Shown piece after piece: positions 36,096 to 47,359 of a DNA stretch of 64,000 nt. This DNA comes from Cephalotrichum gorgonifer (lineage: Eukaryota; Ascomycota; Sordariomycetes; Microascales; Microascaceae), in the NCBI GenBank assembly GCA_900312665.1, contig ONZQ02000006.1:1-64000 (forward strand), in the 5' to 3' direction. A model generated the notes under the pieces. The model made no database searches, was not told the DNA's origin, and saw nothing but the letters and a program-made list of their open reading frames with translations. Position 1 is the first letter of the stretch. The number at the start of each line of letters is the position of its first letter. The position numbers were made by a program, and so were the translations under genes.

Positions 36096-37517
36096 ATGTC
36101 TTGCATGAAGGCCAACATGGACAAAGAAGGCGATGATAACGTCAACAATGATGGCAACTTTCCCTCGAGTGTGGAAAATGTCCAGATGCCAAACTTTGCC
36201 AATGTCGTCCGCCAGAACCTTGGGATTGGAAGTGGAGATTGGGACCATGGAGATGAACTGGTGCTCACCACATATGTCACAGTCACAGAGGATCCTGCAG
36301 AGGCTAGCATGGGCCTTTCCACTCAGACCCTTACCGTCACCATTACCAGCTATGAAGAGGTTACTATCACTTTGACTGAAGCTCCAAAATGCCTCATAAC
36401 TGCTATGGCTCCTCCCACACAAGTCCAGACTGTCACTGCCACTGAGGTGGCCAATCCGCCTGGGAGGGTTTGCACCACCATAGGGACTGCCATAGCCGTG
36501 CCTACCATATTGGTGGTTGCCCTAGGCATGGTTGGTGGAGCCTACCTGTGGCTGCTACTCAAGAAGCGCCGAGATAGCAGCCGCTATGGGACAGCTACTA
36601 CCAACAGGTTTTCGTTGATGGGCGGTTCCAACGAGAACTCATCAACTCCCACCCCTTGCTCTATTCCCCAAGGTAACGGCGGCGGCGGCGGCGGCGGCGA
36701 TATCGACGCCGCCCGGGAGGGAATCATGGCCCCTCCCCCCAGCCTTGTCTCCCGGGCCGGCGGGCCCTTTGCTGATCCTACATTGCCTCTCGATTACAAT
36801 GACACCTCGGCCAGCACCGCCCACGGAATCCAGGTCCGTAGAGATGCTTCCACGTTCCAAAGCCAGAGATCCAGCGTCGTGAGTAGCCTTTCACCTACCG
36901 TACCTCAGTCGAGTTCGAGCATGGATCTGTTTCAGGGCGCACAGCCAAATACCGGAATCGCCACGCGAAGCAACTCCATCGCAACTGTCCTGTCAGAAAC
37001 CACGAACGGCCAGGCGTACCGCCCAGGACGTGCCTTCGTCCCCATGAACGACGGCGAGTTCGTTGGGTTTGATAACGGCAACTATGACTCGGGACGCACC
37101 CGTTTTCCCATGCAGCTCCGAACGGTCGTGTATGCTCCCCCCGCCAACGTCAATGACGACGTTGGCCCCGTGATTCGACCGGCCCAGACGGCTCCCCTGC
37201 GGCCTATAGAGATCGTCGGCAGCTCCCATAGCTCCCGTCGTGCCTCGATGGTCGATGAGCAGGAGTTCACAAACTCGCATTCTTCAGTCTGTGCCCCCAC
37301 CACCCAGGGGCCCGCTAGACTTGTCGAAGTGGAGGGTAGCGCAGTGCTGAGCCGATTCCCTAGCGGTGCCAAAGGAAATGACGAGGGCAGCGGCTCCAAG
37401 AACAACAATGAGGAGGCCTCCCAAACTCTTGGAAAGGGTACACCCTTCGAGCTCTCCGCTGATAGCCCCGCCCCGGAACTGGATACTGACAAAGCTGTTT
37501 TCGCTCCCAATAAGTAA
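36096..37517 (+). CDS. Single-pass membrane protein with Thr-rich ectodomain and disordered tail
   Basis: A 473-residue single-exon frame. The N-terminal 110 residues are Thr/Val-rich (LTTYVTVTE, TLTVTITSYEEVTITLTEAP), resembling the O-mannosylated stalks of fungal surface proteins. One hydrophobic helix (about 133-155, IAVPTILVVALGMVGGAYLWLLL) is followed by KKRRD, a positive-inside stop-transfer signal, then about 310 mostly disordered residues with a run of seven glycines. This layout is shared by wall-stress-sensor-like and other fungal type I proteins. However, no signal peptide is visible at the assigned start, so an upstream exon may be missing or the helix may serve as a signal-anchor. 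It is probably a cell-surface sensor or adaptor; this is inference only. Confidence 0.75.
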   Translation: MSCMKANMDKEGDDNVNNDGNFPSSVENVQMPNFANVVRQNLGIGSGDWDHGDELVLTTYVTVTEDPAEASMGLSTQTLTVTITSYEEVTITLTEAPKCLITAMAPPTQVQTVTATEVANPPGRVCTTIGTAIAVPTILVVALGMVGGAYLWLLLKKRRDSSRYGTATTNRFSLMGGSNENSSTPTPCSIPQGNGGGGGGGDIDAAREGIMAPPPSLVSRAGGPFADPTLPLDYNDTSASTAHGIQVRRDASTFQSQRSSVVSSLSPTVPQSSSSMDLFQGAQPNTGIATRSNSIATVLSETTNGQAYRPGRAFVPMNDGEFVGFDNGNYDSGRTRFPMQLRTVVYAPPANVNDDVGPVIRPAQTAPLRPIEIVGSSHSSRRASMVDEQEFTNSHSSVCAPTTQGPARLVEVEGSAVLSRFPSGAKGNDEGSGSKNNNEEASQTLGKGTPFELSADSPAPELDTDKAVFAPNK

Positions 37518-39195
37518 ACCGAAGCGGCGGAGGACGACGCGAAGGGTGTCAGCAACTTCGATAAAAGGGCCGAGTCACCCGCCAGTCATTGAAAGTTCTT
37601 GGGCTACTACTTCTGCGGCGAGATCGGACCTGCTTTTTTCGTCTTCTTAACATGGACCGCAGCATTCGCTGCGTTTCTTATCCTTCATTTCAATTCGATT
37701 CGGTACGTGTTTCCGTGGACTCATGGCGACGACGTTAGGGAAGAAGTGGCGGAGGAGAAAACGGGAGGAGAAAAGGAGGAGATCACTGCGTCGGGAGGGG
37801 GTAGATTATCCACTATGCACACACGGTTCACGTGAATGAGCGCATGGAAGGAGTATGGAGTCATGACATCCAGGAGGGTTTTGCTCAGTTTGATTTCTCT
37901 GCCACCAGGTTTGGTTGAATCTCGATTGGAGATATCGGGGCATGGCATGTAATGTTAGTCCATCTCGCCAGTAACAAAGGGGCCATTGAAACATCCGCCT
38001 TCCATGTGACTCTTCGAGACATTACGCCAGTAGCTTTGGCAAACAGGGAGACTCCAGACGGGTAGAGAGATCGTACTGGCAACTATCTGCTTCCTTTCCA
38101 CCGCTTACTCGTAGATATTCGATGGTGCATCGGAAGGGGGAGAATGTATGAGATATAAAGCTCGCGATAAAAACGGGTTTCTATCTCACAAGCTGGCCAT
38201 TATCGCGCGTAGCAATATGCGAGGGCCAGCGATCGGCCAGATCTCCAGCGCCAATGGGAACAAGAGTGGGAACAGGGTCAGTGGTCATCGATAGAGTTGA
38301 ATTACGGGGCTCGAGAGCTGGGATCGAGAGGAGGAGACCGAATAAGATGATTGCAGCGATATAGGGTAGGCTTGTCGTTGGGAGTGGAGAATAGAGATGC
38401 ACGGCGGACAAAAGACCCGGACAAGCTACATTCTCTCTGTGAACTAACACCTTGAATGTCAGTAGCGTTTGGTGCGAACGTTGGAGCCACCATCAAGTCT
38501 CAGCGCGCAAATGCACTGCGCTGTCAAGGAGGATACAATCTTCGTCGACGGCTCATCGAAACAGCTGAGAGCAATAGGGGCATGGATCTTCGTAGCTGTT
38601 CAGATTATGGTTTCACAAGTATTGCTTGTATTCACCACGGAGTATTAAAGTTATGACAGCGGTATAATAGTGGACTGGCTTTTGCTTACCAGCGGGGCAC
38701 CTGGACTAGTTAGGGTCGACAGAGTATGGATACGTCATGTCAAATAGGATCATCCACCAGCTTACCAGTAACCCCACCACCATAGCTCTACCACAAATAC
38801 ATATGGCTTCCTGGGTCGGCCCAGTAAGCCGACTCACCGAACATATGTGACAGGCTCAGCCGACAACTACTCGTTTCACCCGGTGCTCCCTACGTCTTCT
38901 TCACATCAACACCAAACGCCCACGAGGCGTCATTTCCTGTCTTCCACGACCGAACACAATGTATGGCGTGAGCTAAATGTCCAGTCGCTCTAACACGGGA
39001 TCGATGCCCCACGCCCTACCAAAATCATATGGGTCTGTCTGGACCTTCCTCAAGCTTCCCCGCCTTGACTACATGTATTCATACACATTCCAGATTCCTA
39101 TGCCTCTTACGTTTCCAATTCTGGCATCGATATCTCCTGGCCGCATATCTCTCATTGAGAACTGAGAACTCATGTACTAACGGTCCCTAGTTTCC
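37518..39195. other. Intergenic region, no convincing gene
   Basis: About 1.7 kb between two plus-strand genes. A minus-strand frame at 38,181-38,450 encodes a hydrophobic segment and a polar tail, but it lacks a good ATG. Nothing else coding-like was seen. Confidence 0.45.
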
Positions 39196-41007
39196 ATGTC
39201 ACCGCGAACAGAAGACAAAGTCATGTTACCGTCTACAGCCTCAACATTACCTGGGGTGGGCACTGGAGCCATGTCCCAATCTGCAGCCTCTACATCACCC
39301 GACGACAGTACCATGTCCCAATCTACAACCTCTACGCGGGCTTGCGGGGAAAACGAAATCATGCGCCAAGCTACTCTCACTACGCAGCCTGACCAGGGAA
39401 ATACAGCCGGGTCCCAGTCTGCTGCCTCCCCGTGCCAGCTGGTAGCCCTGCCTATTGAGTTACTTGACTCGATTCTTCTCTATCTATCTCCTGTTGACCT
39501 CAAGGCCGTCTCTGCAACCTGCACCCACCTCTACAAGCACGCCACCGCCAACGTCGTCTGGCGTCACCACGTCCAGGAGAATGTTCCCGGAGCGCGCCTC
39601 AGTTCACCCCACCCATTCCCCAGCTACCGCCGCCTCTATGCCGTGCATGAGGGGAAGTGGTTCCTGCCAAAATACAAGATATGGTTCAGCGACCAGGACC
39701 TGACCGGCAAGCTCCTCATTGCGCGGTACGACCAACGCCACGGCTGTATTGAGGGCTACCAGCTCGTCGCCGTCTCTAGCAATGCTAACATTCAGCATCA
39801 CTGGTTTGGGAACGTACCCGTATCTGTCCACGCCTTCGAGCCCCGCGTCTCGCTCCACCTAGACAAGCCCATCCTCAAGTTCTCGGCCGAGCCAGTCCAG
39901 GAGTACCGCGGCGCCTCGGACCTGTCCCTAGCCCTTACGGGCAGATTCACCCCCGAGGTGCCTCTGGTTGTAAATGAGAACTCGGACGGCCTGTTCTACA
40001 ACTTCCTTCTCGCGTCTCCGATGCACTCGGACGACATCTTACCCAAGGCCTCGCAGCCGTTCCCCTACGGCTACCTCTGGCCGCCGCCAACTATACCGGC
40101 GCCCCACCGCGTCGTTGGCGCGCCCAGTTTCCGAGTCGGCCCCTCGCACGAACAGCCGCATGTGGCCGCCAGTGAGCTTCCGGGCGGTCGCTCGGAAGCG
40201 TCAGACCGCATCTTTCGGATCAGACAGTGGATCGAGATGCCGGGGAGCCCACCCCCAGGGTTGATGCTAGGAGAAGGCGTGACGAGGATAGCTCAGGCTC
40301 TTACGGGGCAGAACACGCCGCCCGCAAACATCCCCTGGGGCCCCTTCGTCAGCCTCCCCAGTCTCACGGGGATCCGCCTCGACGAGCGGATAATCACATA
40401 CTCCACGCTTGACCCCGCGTTGTACACACCCACACCACTGAAACCGTGGCGAGGGATCTGGGTAGGGGACTACAGCGCGCATGGGTGCGAGTTCCTGCTA
40501 GTACACCAGCCCGACGGCCCGCCCGTCTCGGACGAGGAGCTGGGGCTGTCCAGGGGCGAGGGCGAGGCGGAGGAGGACTGGGAGTTGCGGCAGTACAACA
40601 AGAGGGTGTATAGGGGTCAGATAGAGGCGATCAAGTTGACGGGTGACCCTAACATCCCGCGTGGAGAGGTCACCTTCTCCACGGAGGATCTAGAGAATGG
40701 GGAGTATGTGGGCGAGACGGAAGACGGCCAATTCCAGGGGGCGTGGGCTGTGAGAAGCAGGGGCCACGTTGCCGGGGCCGGGTTCATAAGAGGTAGGTGT
40801 TTCTTATGTACTAACCTCATTCTTGCTATGGCTTGGTTGTTTTGCTAACATTTGAACTTCATGGCAGATGAGTTCGTCGAATCGAAACTATTTCTGCTCT
40901 CCCACGACCGCCTCGCACAGCGTTGGTTCGGTTTTAATCACGTCAGCTTCTTCGAGAGAGTGGACATTGATCGGTTCCTGGATCCCGAAGATCCGAGGAA
41001 TAATTAG
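39196..41007 (+). CDS. F-box protein with FBXO31-like C-terminal domain
   Basis: The model has exon 1 at 39,196-40,792 and exon 2 at 40,868-41,007, with a 75-bp intron (donor GTAGGT, acceptor ATGGCAG). The product is 578 residues. After a Ser/Thr-rich head, residues about 82-124 form an F-box (LPIELLDSILLYLSPVDLKAV, then VWRHHV), which would bind Skp1 in an SCF ubiquitin ligase. Further on, WRGIWVGDYSAHGCEF (about 418-433) and KLTGDPNIPRGE (about 480-491) resemble the GTYGxHGxE and KITGDPNxP signatures of the substrate-binding half of vertebrate FBXO31 and related plant and fungal proteins. It is therefore probably an SCF substrate receptor. The substrate is unknown. The second exon ends in a conserved-looking VDIDRFL segment. 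Confidence 0.88.
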
Positions 41008-41697
41008 AAGGGGGGTTTGACTAGGGTCGGAAAACACGCCCCGTATGCGTGCGCGTGCTATCTTCTGGTTTGATTGCTTCACCTGCCTCAATTATCCTTC
41101 CGCCTCCCCTTCCACTTACCCACCTTACTATACACAGCCTTCAATCTTAGTTGATCCACTCGTGGCCGAAGTCTCAGACGGACGGAGCAGGTCTCGTGCG
41201 CGAGATATTTGCCCTTATGCATTCAAGGTCCAAACTATACAGGGCGAGACAAAAAGGATCGGGGTCCATGTACCATGAACAATACGAGCTACTCGCCAGG
41301 ATCAGACGGACGATACCCCAAAGGTCGCTCAGATAGAGCCTATGGCGTTATCTATTTTATGAAATAATATTTTTTTCTCCTGAGTTTTAAGAATGAATCA
41401 AAAAAGTGAGACTCCTTAGTAGTTAAAGTGTACATGTAGGTTGAGAGTGAGGTCTTTGTGTATGTAGGTTATTAGGGTAGGCGGGTGATGACGTCGTGAC
41501 GAGACATGCCGCCCGCGAAATGTCTCCTCCGACCTGCTTCCATCATTCAACACCGCCTCACTCCTCATGTAACCTTTAACTCGCCCACTCTCAACAAAGA
41601 AGTAGACGATATATTTCCTACAAGCTATTATCCCCCCCTCCGCACCGCCTTTTTCCTTTCCCCCTAATCCATCGGCACATAGTCACACGTCGCCCCA
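41008..41697. other. Intergenic region
   Basis: About 0.7 kb between plus-strand genes, with an A/T-rich patch at 41,350-41,410 (possible 3' end signals of the F-box gene) and a pyrimidine-rich stretch just upstream of 41,698. No gene was recognised. Confidence 0.5.
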
Positions 41698-42842
41698 ATG
41701 TTCTTCCAGCAGAGTCCCTCAGCAGATAAATATCTTATTAGTGTGACCGCCGGTCCGACCTACGATCCCTCAACTCACGTCCCCGTCCCCGTCAACAAGC
41801 CAGAAACAATAAAACTCAGCTCGGAATTCGCGGATATTGAGCTTAACGTGCGAGTCAAGGGGTATAGAGGTCTACCCAGGAACTCCCCATCGACATCGGA
41901 ATACTTCGAGGAGGGCTCGCACGCAACAGATGGAGATCAATATAGTTTATGCTTCCGCTTCACCCCGAAGCGCCCATCTCCCAAGCATAGTGGGTCCCCT
42001 GAGCATGAAAATGAAAGAGAAGGCGAGGAGATCAAATCGGGGAACGATGTGGAGCGTATCTCAGGCGAAGATCTCCAGTTCGGAAACGACTTCGACAAGC
42101 CTGTGAGAGAATATCTCCCACCCGGCTTCAATACAGCCCTCAACATCCTGAAGTGGTGGATCGATCCCGGCTTGGAGGGTGATGCGTATTCCGACACGCC
42201 AAACCTCTTCGGCCCCGCCCTGAGCTCCTTTAACACTGTCTACTGTGGTCGCGGTACATACGACCCCTCTATTGGTCTCATGTTCTCTGAGGGAGGAGAC
42301 GAGGAGGGTATGAAGATGAGGGATGTCATAGGCGTTCCCGGGAAGGGAAAGGATAGGATGAAGTGGGCGTTGACGAGTGGAAATAAGGAGAAGTGGAGGT
42401 GGGAGTACGGACGGACGTACGGGCTAGATTTCTTCAATCCGTATATCGACTTCCAGGCATTCAAGGTGAAGCTTCCTGGGTTCCAGGTCGGGGTATTGCG
42501 GTACTGGGATGGACAGAGTTTGAGGTAAACTTCCCCCTCGTCCCCTTTTCTATTAATTTCCATTCCCATCCGCCCCTTGACCTTGCCATACCGTGGCTGT
42601 GAAACTAACAGAAGTGCAGGTATGTCCTCCGTAACAAGAGGACAAAAGACATATATCTCGTTGTCGTGTTCTCCCTGTATCTCAAGGAAGACCTTGAAGA
42701 GGATGGGTCATTGAAGCTCCCCGAGGCCGAAGCAAAGGCGAGGGCTGCGACGGCTGGGCCTCGGGACTTGCCTGGCGATGAAGAGGAAGTGGACTCTAAA
42801 ATTCCTAAGGAGGATGGGACGAGCTTGGACGACGTGGACTGA
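41698..42842 (+). CDS. UPF0590 / DUF1769 family protein
   Basis: The model has exon 1 at 41,698-42,524 and exon 2 at 42,620-42,842 (donor GTAAAC, acceptor GTGCAG; 95-bp intron), giving 349 residues. The family blocks are clear: YLISVTAGPTYDPSTH near the start, an N-V-R repeat region, EDLQFGNDFDKPVREYLPP, and FNTALNILKWWIDPGLEGD followed by PNLFGPALSSFN. Exon 2 adds YVLRNKRTKDIYLVVVFSL and an acidic tail. This conserved fungal family (S. pombe C409.17c type) has no established biochemical role. Some members are annotated as lipid-binding-like, but nothing in the sequence supports a specific activity. The protein is probably soluble, with no signal peptide or membrane helix. Confidence 0.92.
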
Positions 42843-43485
42843 GTAGTCCCTGAGACATCCCTAGCAGGTGGCTTCTATGAGAGAGAGGGAGAAGGGCCCA
42901 TTGAGGATCAACAAGTAACGGGATCGAGATCCAACGGGAAGGGTGTTAGTTATGCCACTGCAGCCCAGCTTGGGATTATCTAGTCTACCCTATGTAAGCT
43001 CTGTTGGTACGTAGACTAGGTGGAGGATTGGGGGTATTTGGGCTTATAAAACGGAAGAAATAACGACGACGCCTTTTGGCTATGCTGATCACGAGGAAAG
43101 GACTAGAGGTTTTGGAATGAACTACACGGGTAGCGATTGGATCAAATTTTATATTTCTTCGAGAAATAGTTCGGGGATGAAGCCTACAGCGATGTGCGGC
43201 GCAGTCGCGATGGAAACGAGGGCCCCTGCACTTATACCCAAGTGGTCATGCTTGGCGCGCGGCTGCCTGCCTCGGCGCAGCTGAGCTGAACCTCCTAGAA
43301 GAAACAAACTATTGACGGCACGCAGCTAAGTACAGGAAAATGGATAAAGCAGTCAAAGCGCGCAAGCCCCCTACCTCGCGATTCCGTTCTACTCATTATA
43401 TATTAGCAGGCCACCCGTCGTAGCTTTTCCTCGACACAACCCTGGAGTGCCTCTCCGCAAACACCAACAAAGGCGTGAACTAGGG
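42843..43485. other. Intergenic region with probable core promoter
   Basis: About 0.64 kb. A TATA-like TATATAT at 43,397-43,404 lies about 85 bp before the ATG at 43,486 and could direct its transcription. No gene was recognised. Confidence 0.45.
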
Positions 43486-44412
43486 ATGGCCGAGCAGGAA
43501 ATGGCCTCCTTGTGCATCCTCCCCCTCTCATCCCCATACTCCCTCCTCCCCCGCATCCACTTCTATGCCACTACACTAGCCCTCCTCGCTCCGCTGCCTA
43601 AAGGCTGGCTCTTCCGCGCCGCCCTGGCCTCCTTCACCACTAGAACGTCCACGCTCGCCATCGACGCCGCCGTTCAACTGGCCTCCCTCCGGAAGCATGA
43701 CCCCGACCGCGCGCTCCCCATCGAAGTAGTCGTCATGATGGAGATGCTCGGACTGGCGTGTCTAGTAGGAGTATGGCTCCTCCTCGTCTCCCGGACCGCG
43801 AGCATCTCCGCCGCTCGGGGCCTCATAAAAGGCTGGGCCACCGCCGTCGCAATAGGCGCCATTATCTCTTTCGTAGCCACCCGGGAATTTGCAGGTGCCA
43901 GTCCCCCCGCCGAGTGTCCAAACGGCCGCTTAATATCATCCTCGGATGTCTTTGGGGATGAACAGGTCACCTTGTTGGGTACGGGCACGGTGGGGATGAA
44001 GATGGGGGGAATACTGCGCCTTGTCGGCATCCCGGCCCTCATCTTCTCGTCCCTCACGCTCATTTCCCTCCCCGCGAAGGGCCACCTCCCCAAATCTTCC
44101 CCGCCTGAACCGACACTTTCTTCGACGAGCCCGGACATTACTTACTCGAACGAATTTTCTGGTACGGTTTCGAAAGCGGCAAGCGCCGTCCGCTGGTTAT
44201 TCATCTGCGCGATCCCCGCTATGGCGGTGGTGATGGTCCATCGCACGGAGACCTACCTCTTTGGGTTCGAGGTTCCAGAGGGGGAACACTTGGGTTCGGT
44301 GGGACAGTGGGGGGTTTGGGCTGCTACGGGGGTGGTGCTGTTGGGGACCGGGGTGAACGCCGCGAGAGAGTCAATGGGCGGGAGTCGGGTGGAGGTAGTG
44401 TTGCCGAAGTGA
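43486..44412 (+). CDS. Six-helix membrane protein, function unknown
   Basis: A single-exon frame starting at the first ATG (43,486), 308 residues. The frame is open upstream to a GTG at 43,447, but no ATG lies there. About six hydrophobic helices are visible: around ATTLALLAPLP, VVVMMEMLGLACLVGVWLLLV, WATAVAIGAIISFVA, LVGIPALIFSSLTLISLP, WLFICAIPAMAVVMV and WAATGVVLLGTGV. The N-terminal PYSLLPRIHFYATTLALLAPLPKGWLF block is one I recall from uncharacterised fungal membrane proteins. No catalytic motif is seen. It is likely in an internal or plasma membrane. Confidence 0.8.
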   Translation: MAEQEMASLCILPLSSPYSLLPRIHFYATTLALLAPLPKGWLFRAALASFTTRTSTLAIDAAVQLASLRKHDPDRALPIEVVVMMEMLGLACLVGVWLLLVSRTASISAARGLIKGWATAVAIGAIISFVATREFAGASPPAECPNGRLISSSDVFGDEQVTLLGTGTVGMKMGGILRLVGIPALIFSSLTLISLPAKGHLPKSSPPEPTLSSTSPDITYSNEFSGTVSKAASAVRWLFICAIPAMAVVMVHRTETYLFGFEVPEGEHLGSVGQWGVWAATGVVLLGTGVNAARESMGGSRVEVVLPK

Positions 44413-44697
44413 AGACGACAAGGAGCTATACATTGTTGCACCCAATATATATACCTTGATTCCATATCCCGTGATCCTGCTAGACTTGACTATCGCTAGT
44501 GACTGTGTGTGCAAGCAATATAAACCATGATCCTACCCCCAAACCCAGTGCAAAAGAGTACGCCACCAAAATCCATCCATACATAAACAGAACGATGTCC
44601 CCGAAATCCAGGTGCTCCGACAAGCAAGTATGGCAATCGTCTAAGAGATATGCACATAAATCATTATGTCAGGGGTGTCATAAGTATACGCCTCGTA

Positions 44698-46241
44698 CTA
44701 GATGATGAACAGAAGGTCCGTGTCTGTAAAGGATAAATGTTAGTTCACCTCAAAACACAGCAGATACATGAGTTGGCTCACCAATGGGATGACTCGCAGA
44801 GAGCTGAGGACGCTGCGAATACTTCGATTCAAGAAGATCCCTGATGCTGTTAAGCAACTCCACATAGCTCTGCTGGGGCTTCTGATGGAGCGCCGTCATG
44901 AACGCCCACGACATGGCGCCAGTAGCTTGGGAGTTGATCGACGCATCGGCCCTATGTCCCACATTAGTGATTCCGTGCTACAGATCGGCTGAGGAGTAGG
45001 GTAGCATGGGTAAACTTACGATGTCTGATTGTCCTTGCTTCCGGACCACATGATAACATCGGCAGGCGACGTCTTTGTGCGCATCGTCTTGTTATACGCC
45101 TCGTCGCCCGTCGTGGCCTTCTTGGCGAACTTGAATATAGAACTGGCAACGCCGCCTATGTCACCCTTGGCATAGGCCGACACTGCACTGAGCAGGCCCG
45201 CACCAGCGTCCTTGGCCAGGTTCGGCTCCTTCAGCGCGCCCTTCGTCGAGTAGATGTACGGGAGATCGAGGGCGGAACCGGAATGACACGAGTCGAAGAT
45301 GGCTGTCAGTCGCACCCCGGGTCTTAACGGCCGGACAAGGATGTCGTGTATCTGGTCGTCCACGATGTGGCCTGCGGACTTGTAATCGACCGGGTAGATC
45401 ACCTCATCGTAGCCGTCGTCTTCGTCGCCGTCAAGATCGCGCGTCTGGCCGCCGTGGCCTGTCAAATAGGTGTTAGCCCACGACCTACTGTTCCTATTCT
45501 CAGCGGGGAGTAAACAGGGAATCTCAGCATACCGGAAAAGTGGAAGAAGAGAGAGTCGTTCGGCTCGGCCCCATTCACTAGCCACGCCATCGCCCTCAAG
45601 ATATTCTGCCTGGTGGGTATACTCCGAGGATCCCGCTGGTCGTCCGTCAGGATGACCATATCCTCCCGCCTGAAGCGATGCTTCTGCATCAGGAAGCCCG
45701 AGAGGTTCCGGACATCGTTGATACAGCCCTTGAGCTCGCCCTTTTGCTTGAAGTAGTTGATCCCAATCAAAAGCGCCTTGCGCTTCCCAGTGCAGTTCGA
45801 GTATTGGTAGGCGTAATTACTAGGCGCCCCATGGCCAAATTGCTGCATGCCCGTTGGCGGCGGCGCAGGGTGGCCTATGCCGCGCAGGTCTTGATCAGTC
45901 CAGTCCTATTTGCCATGGATGGAAAGGCTGGACGCTGCGGGGGATTGGGGGATACGATGGAACTCACCTCGCGGGCCGTAGCCATACTGCTGCGGCGGGG
46001 GCGCGGCCTGTGGCCCGCGCGGGGCATACCCCTGTTGAGGGGGATAATAGCCCTGCTGAGGGGGGTAGTGGCCTCCTTGAGAGGAAGAGGGGGGCGGATA
46101 ATAGCCTCCCTGCTGAGGGGGAGGTTGATGGTAGCCGCCGTGTTGAGGGGGAGGCTGATGGTAACCACCCTGCTGGGGAGGAGGGCCATACCCTTGGGGC
46201 GGGTAGCCTTGACCGTGGCGGGCGCCGGGGTAACCAGACAT
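44698..46241 (-). CDS. MCA1: Metacaspase (type I, caspase-like cysteine protease)
   Basis: The model has five exons, 46,241-45,968, 45,874-45,533, 45,458-45,020, 44,951-44,782 and 44,723-44,698, in consistent phase, giving 416 residues. The N-terminal 90 residues are repeats rich in Pro, Gln, Gly and Tyr (QQGGY and PPPQ units), the prodomain type seen in yeast Mca1. The caspase-like fold starts at KRKALLIGINYF. Catalytic His207 lies in FSGHGGQ and catalytic Cys263 in FDSCHSG. An acidic DGDEDDGYDE loop follows His, consistent with the calcium-dependent basic specificity (Arg/Lys at P1) of this family. Family members act in protein quality control, ageing and programmed cell death in the cytosol. 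The last two exons end SASHPI / DTDLLFII. It is divergently transcribed from NBS1. Confidence 0.96.
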
Positions 46242-47359
46242 AATATGCGGGGTATTTCAAGGGACGGATAATACAAGAAGAGTATTAACACGTTGTACGG
46301 GTGAGTGGGGCGAGCGCAAAAGGGCGTCGGAGCAGAGGTTTAGATGTGGGAGGAGGTTGGTAGGTGAGAGAGAACAGTCGCGAACGGGCGAAATGGAGTG
46401 GACGAAGGAAGAGGAGGTTGTGGAAGTAAGCAATTGGAACTGTCAGAGTAGCTGAGCCTCGCCGCTTACTTGTATGTGGGACTTCGTGTGGTCTTCTTTC
46501 CATCGCGCACCCCGGCGGCGGCGGCTGAGGGCAGTTTCTTAGCCTTGGTGGGTACAGAGTGACATCCGTGCACCAGACCCCGGTCGGACACGAGAACGCT
46601 GCACTGTGACCTTGGACAAGAGCAGATAGGGACCCATCCGCCTAACTATCACGTGCACTGCGGACTATTAGTGGTTCACTACTTCTTGGCCTCCGCATCC
46701 GCTCCTCTACCACTTACCCATCTAGTTTAGGCCGTCGGCAAGTCCGCATCTTGGGCAGATCAACCGCTTGGCATGGCTGGGGGCTGCCCACTCGGGTCAA
46801 GGTACAATAACTGGAGCAATGACCATCGTCCATATCAACTTCGACTATCGTGGATGCCTCTAACAATGCCTGTATTATTTGATACTTTAATACTTGTACT
46901 TGTACTATGGGTTCAAATCTAAATCATCCTTGATCAACGATATCGGTACATGTAACGTGATCGTACGAAGGACAACACCAGTCCCATTTGGTGTAATTTG
47001 GGGGGTGACGCGTACACACTAACTAATGCGCGCCGCCTCGGTAGCTCCTCAAAGTCCTGGTACGTCAGATTGTTGTTCCTATGGACCCCGCCGTAGGAAC
47101 TTGATCCCAGCCCTACAACTGCCAAACCCCTCTTGGCAGCTGCCAAAATCAGTGCCCCACCTGCTCACCTGACCTGGCGCATTCGGAATCGCGACACGAG
47201 GAAGCCTAGAGCTTTGGTCCCACGACAATGGAGACTGGGCGTGGGATAGTAGCATTTCGCCCTGGCACTCTCAAGCCTCTGGCAGGTGGCATGTCACCCG
47301 GGAATTGCGCCCTGCTTTCCTAATCTCAGAATATCAGCCAACCCCGGAATTCTCACAAT
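46242..47359. promoter_or_regulatory. Shared intergenic region of metacaspase and NBS1
   Basis: About 1.1 kb separates the two divergent ATGs, so both promoters must lie here. It includes a GTAC-type repeat pair (about 46,890-46,905) and GC-rich flanks. No ORF of interest was seen. No defined transcription-factor site can be asserted. Confidence 0.5.

Noticed and set aside
38181..38450. Minus-strand frame with a hydrophobic stretch, possible small secreted protein
   Set aside because: No suitable ATG, and no phase-correct upstream exon could be found. It would need transcript evidence.
46905..46925. tRNA B-box-like GGTTCAAATC
   Set aside because: No A box at the proper distance, and the flanks cannot form a T-arm or acceptor stem.
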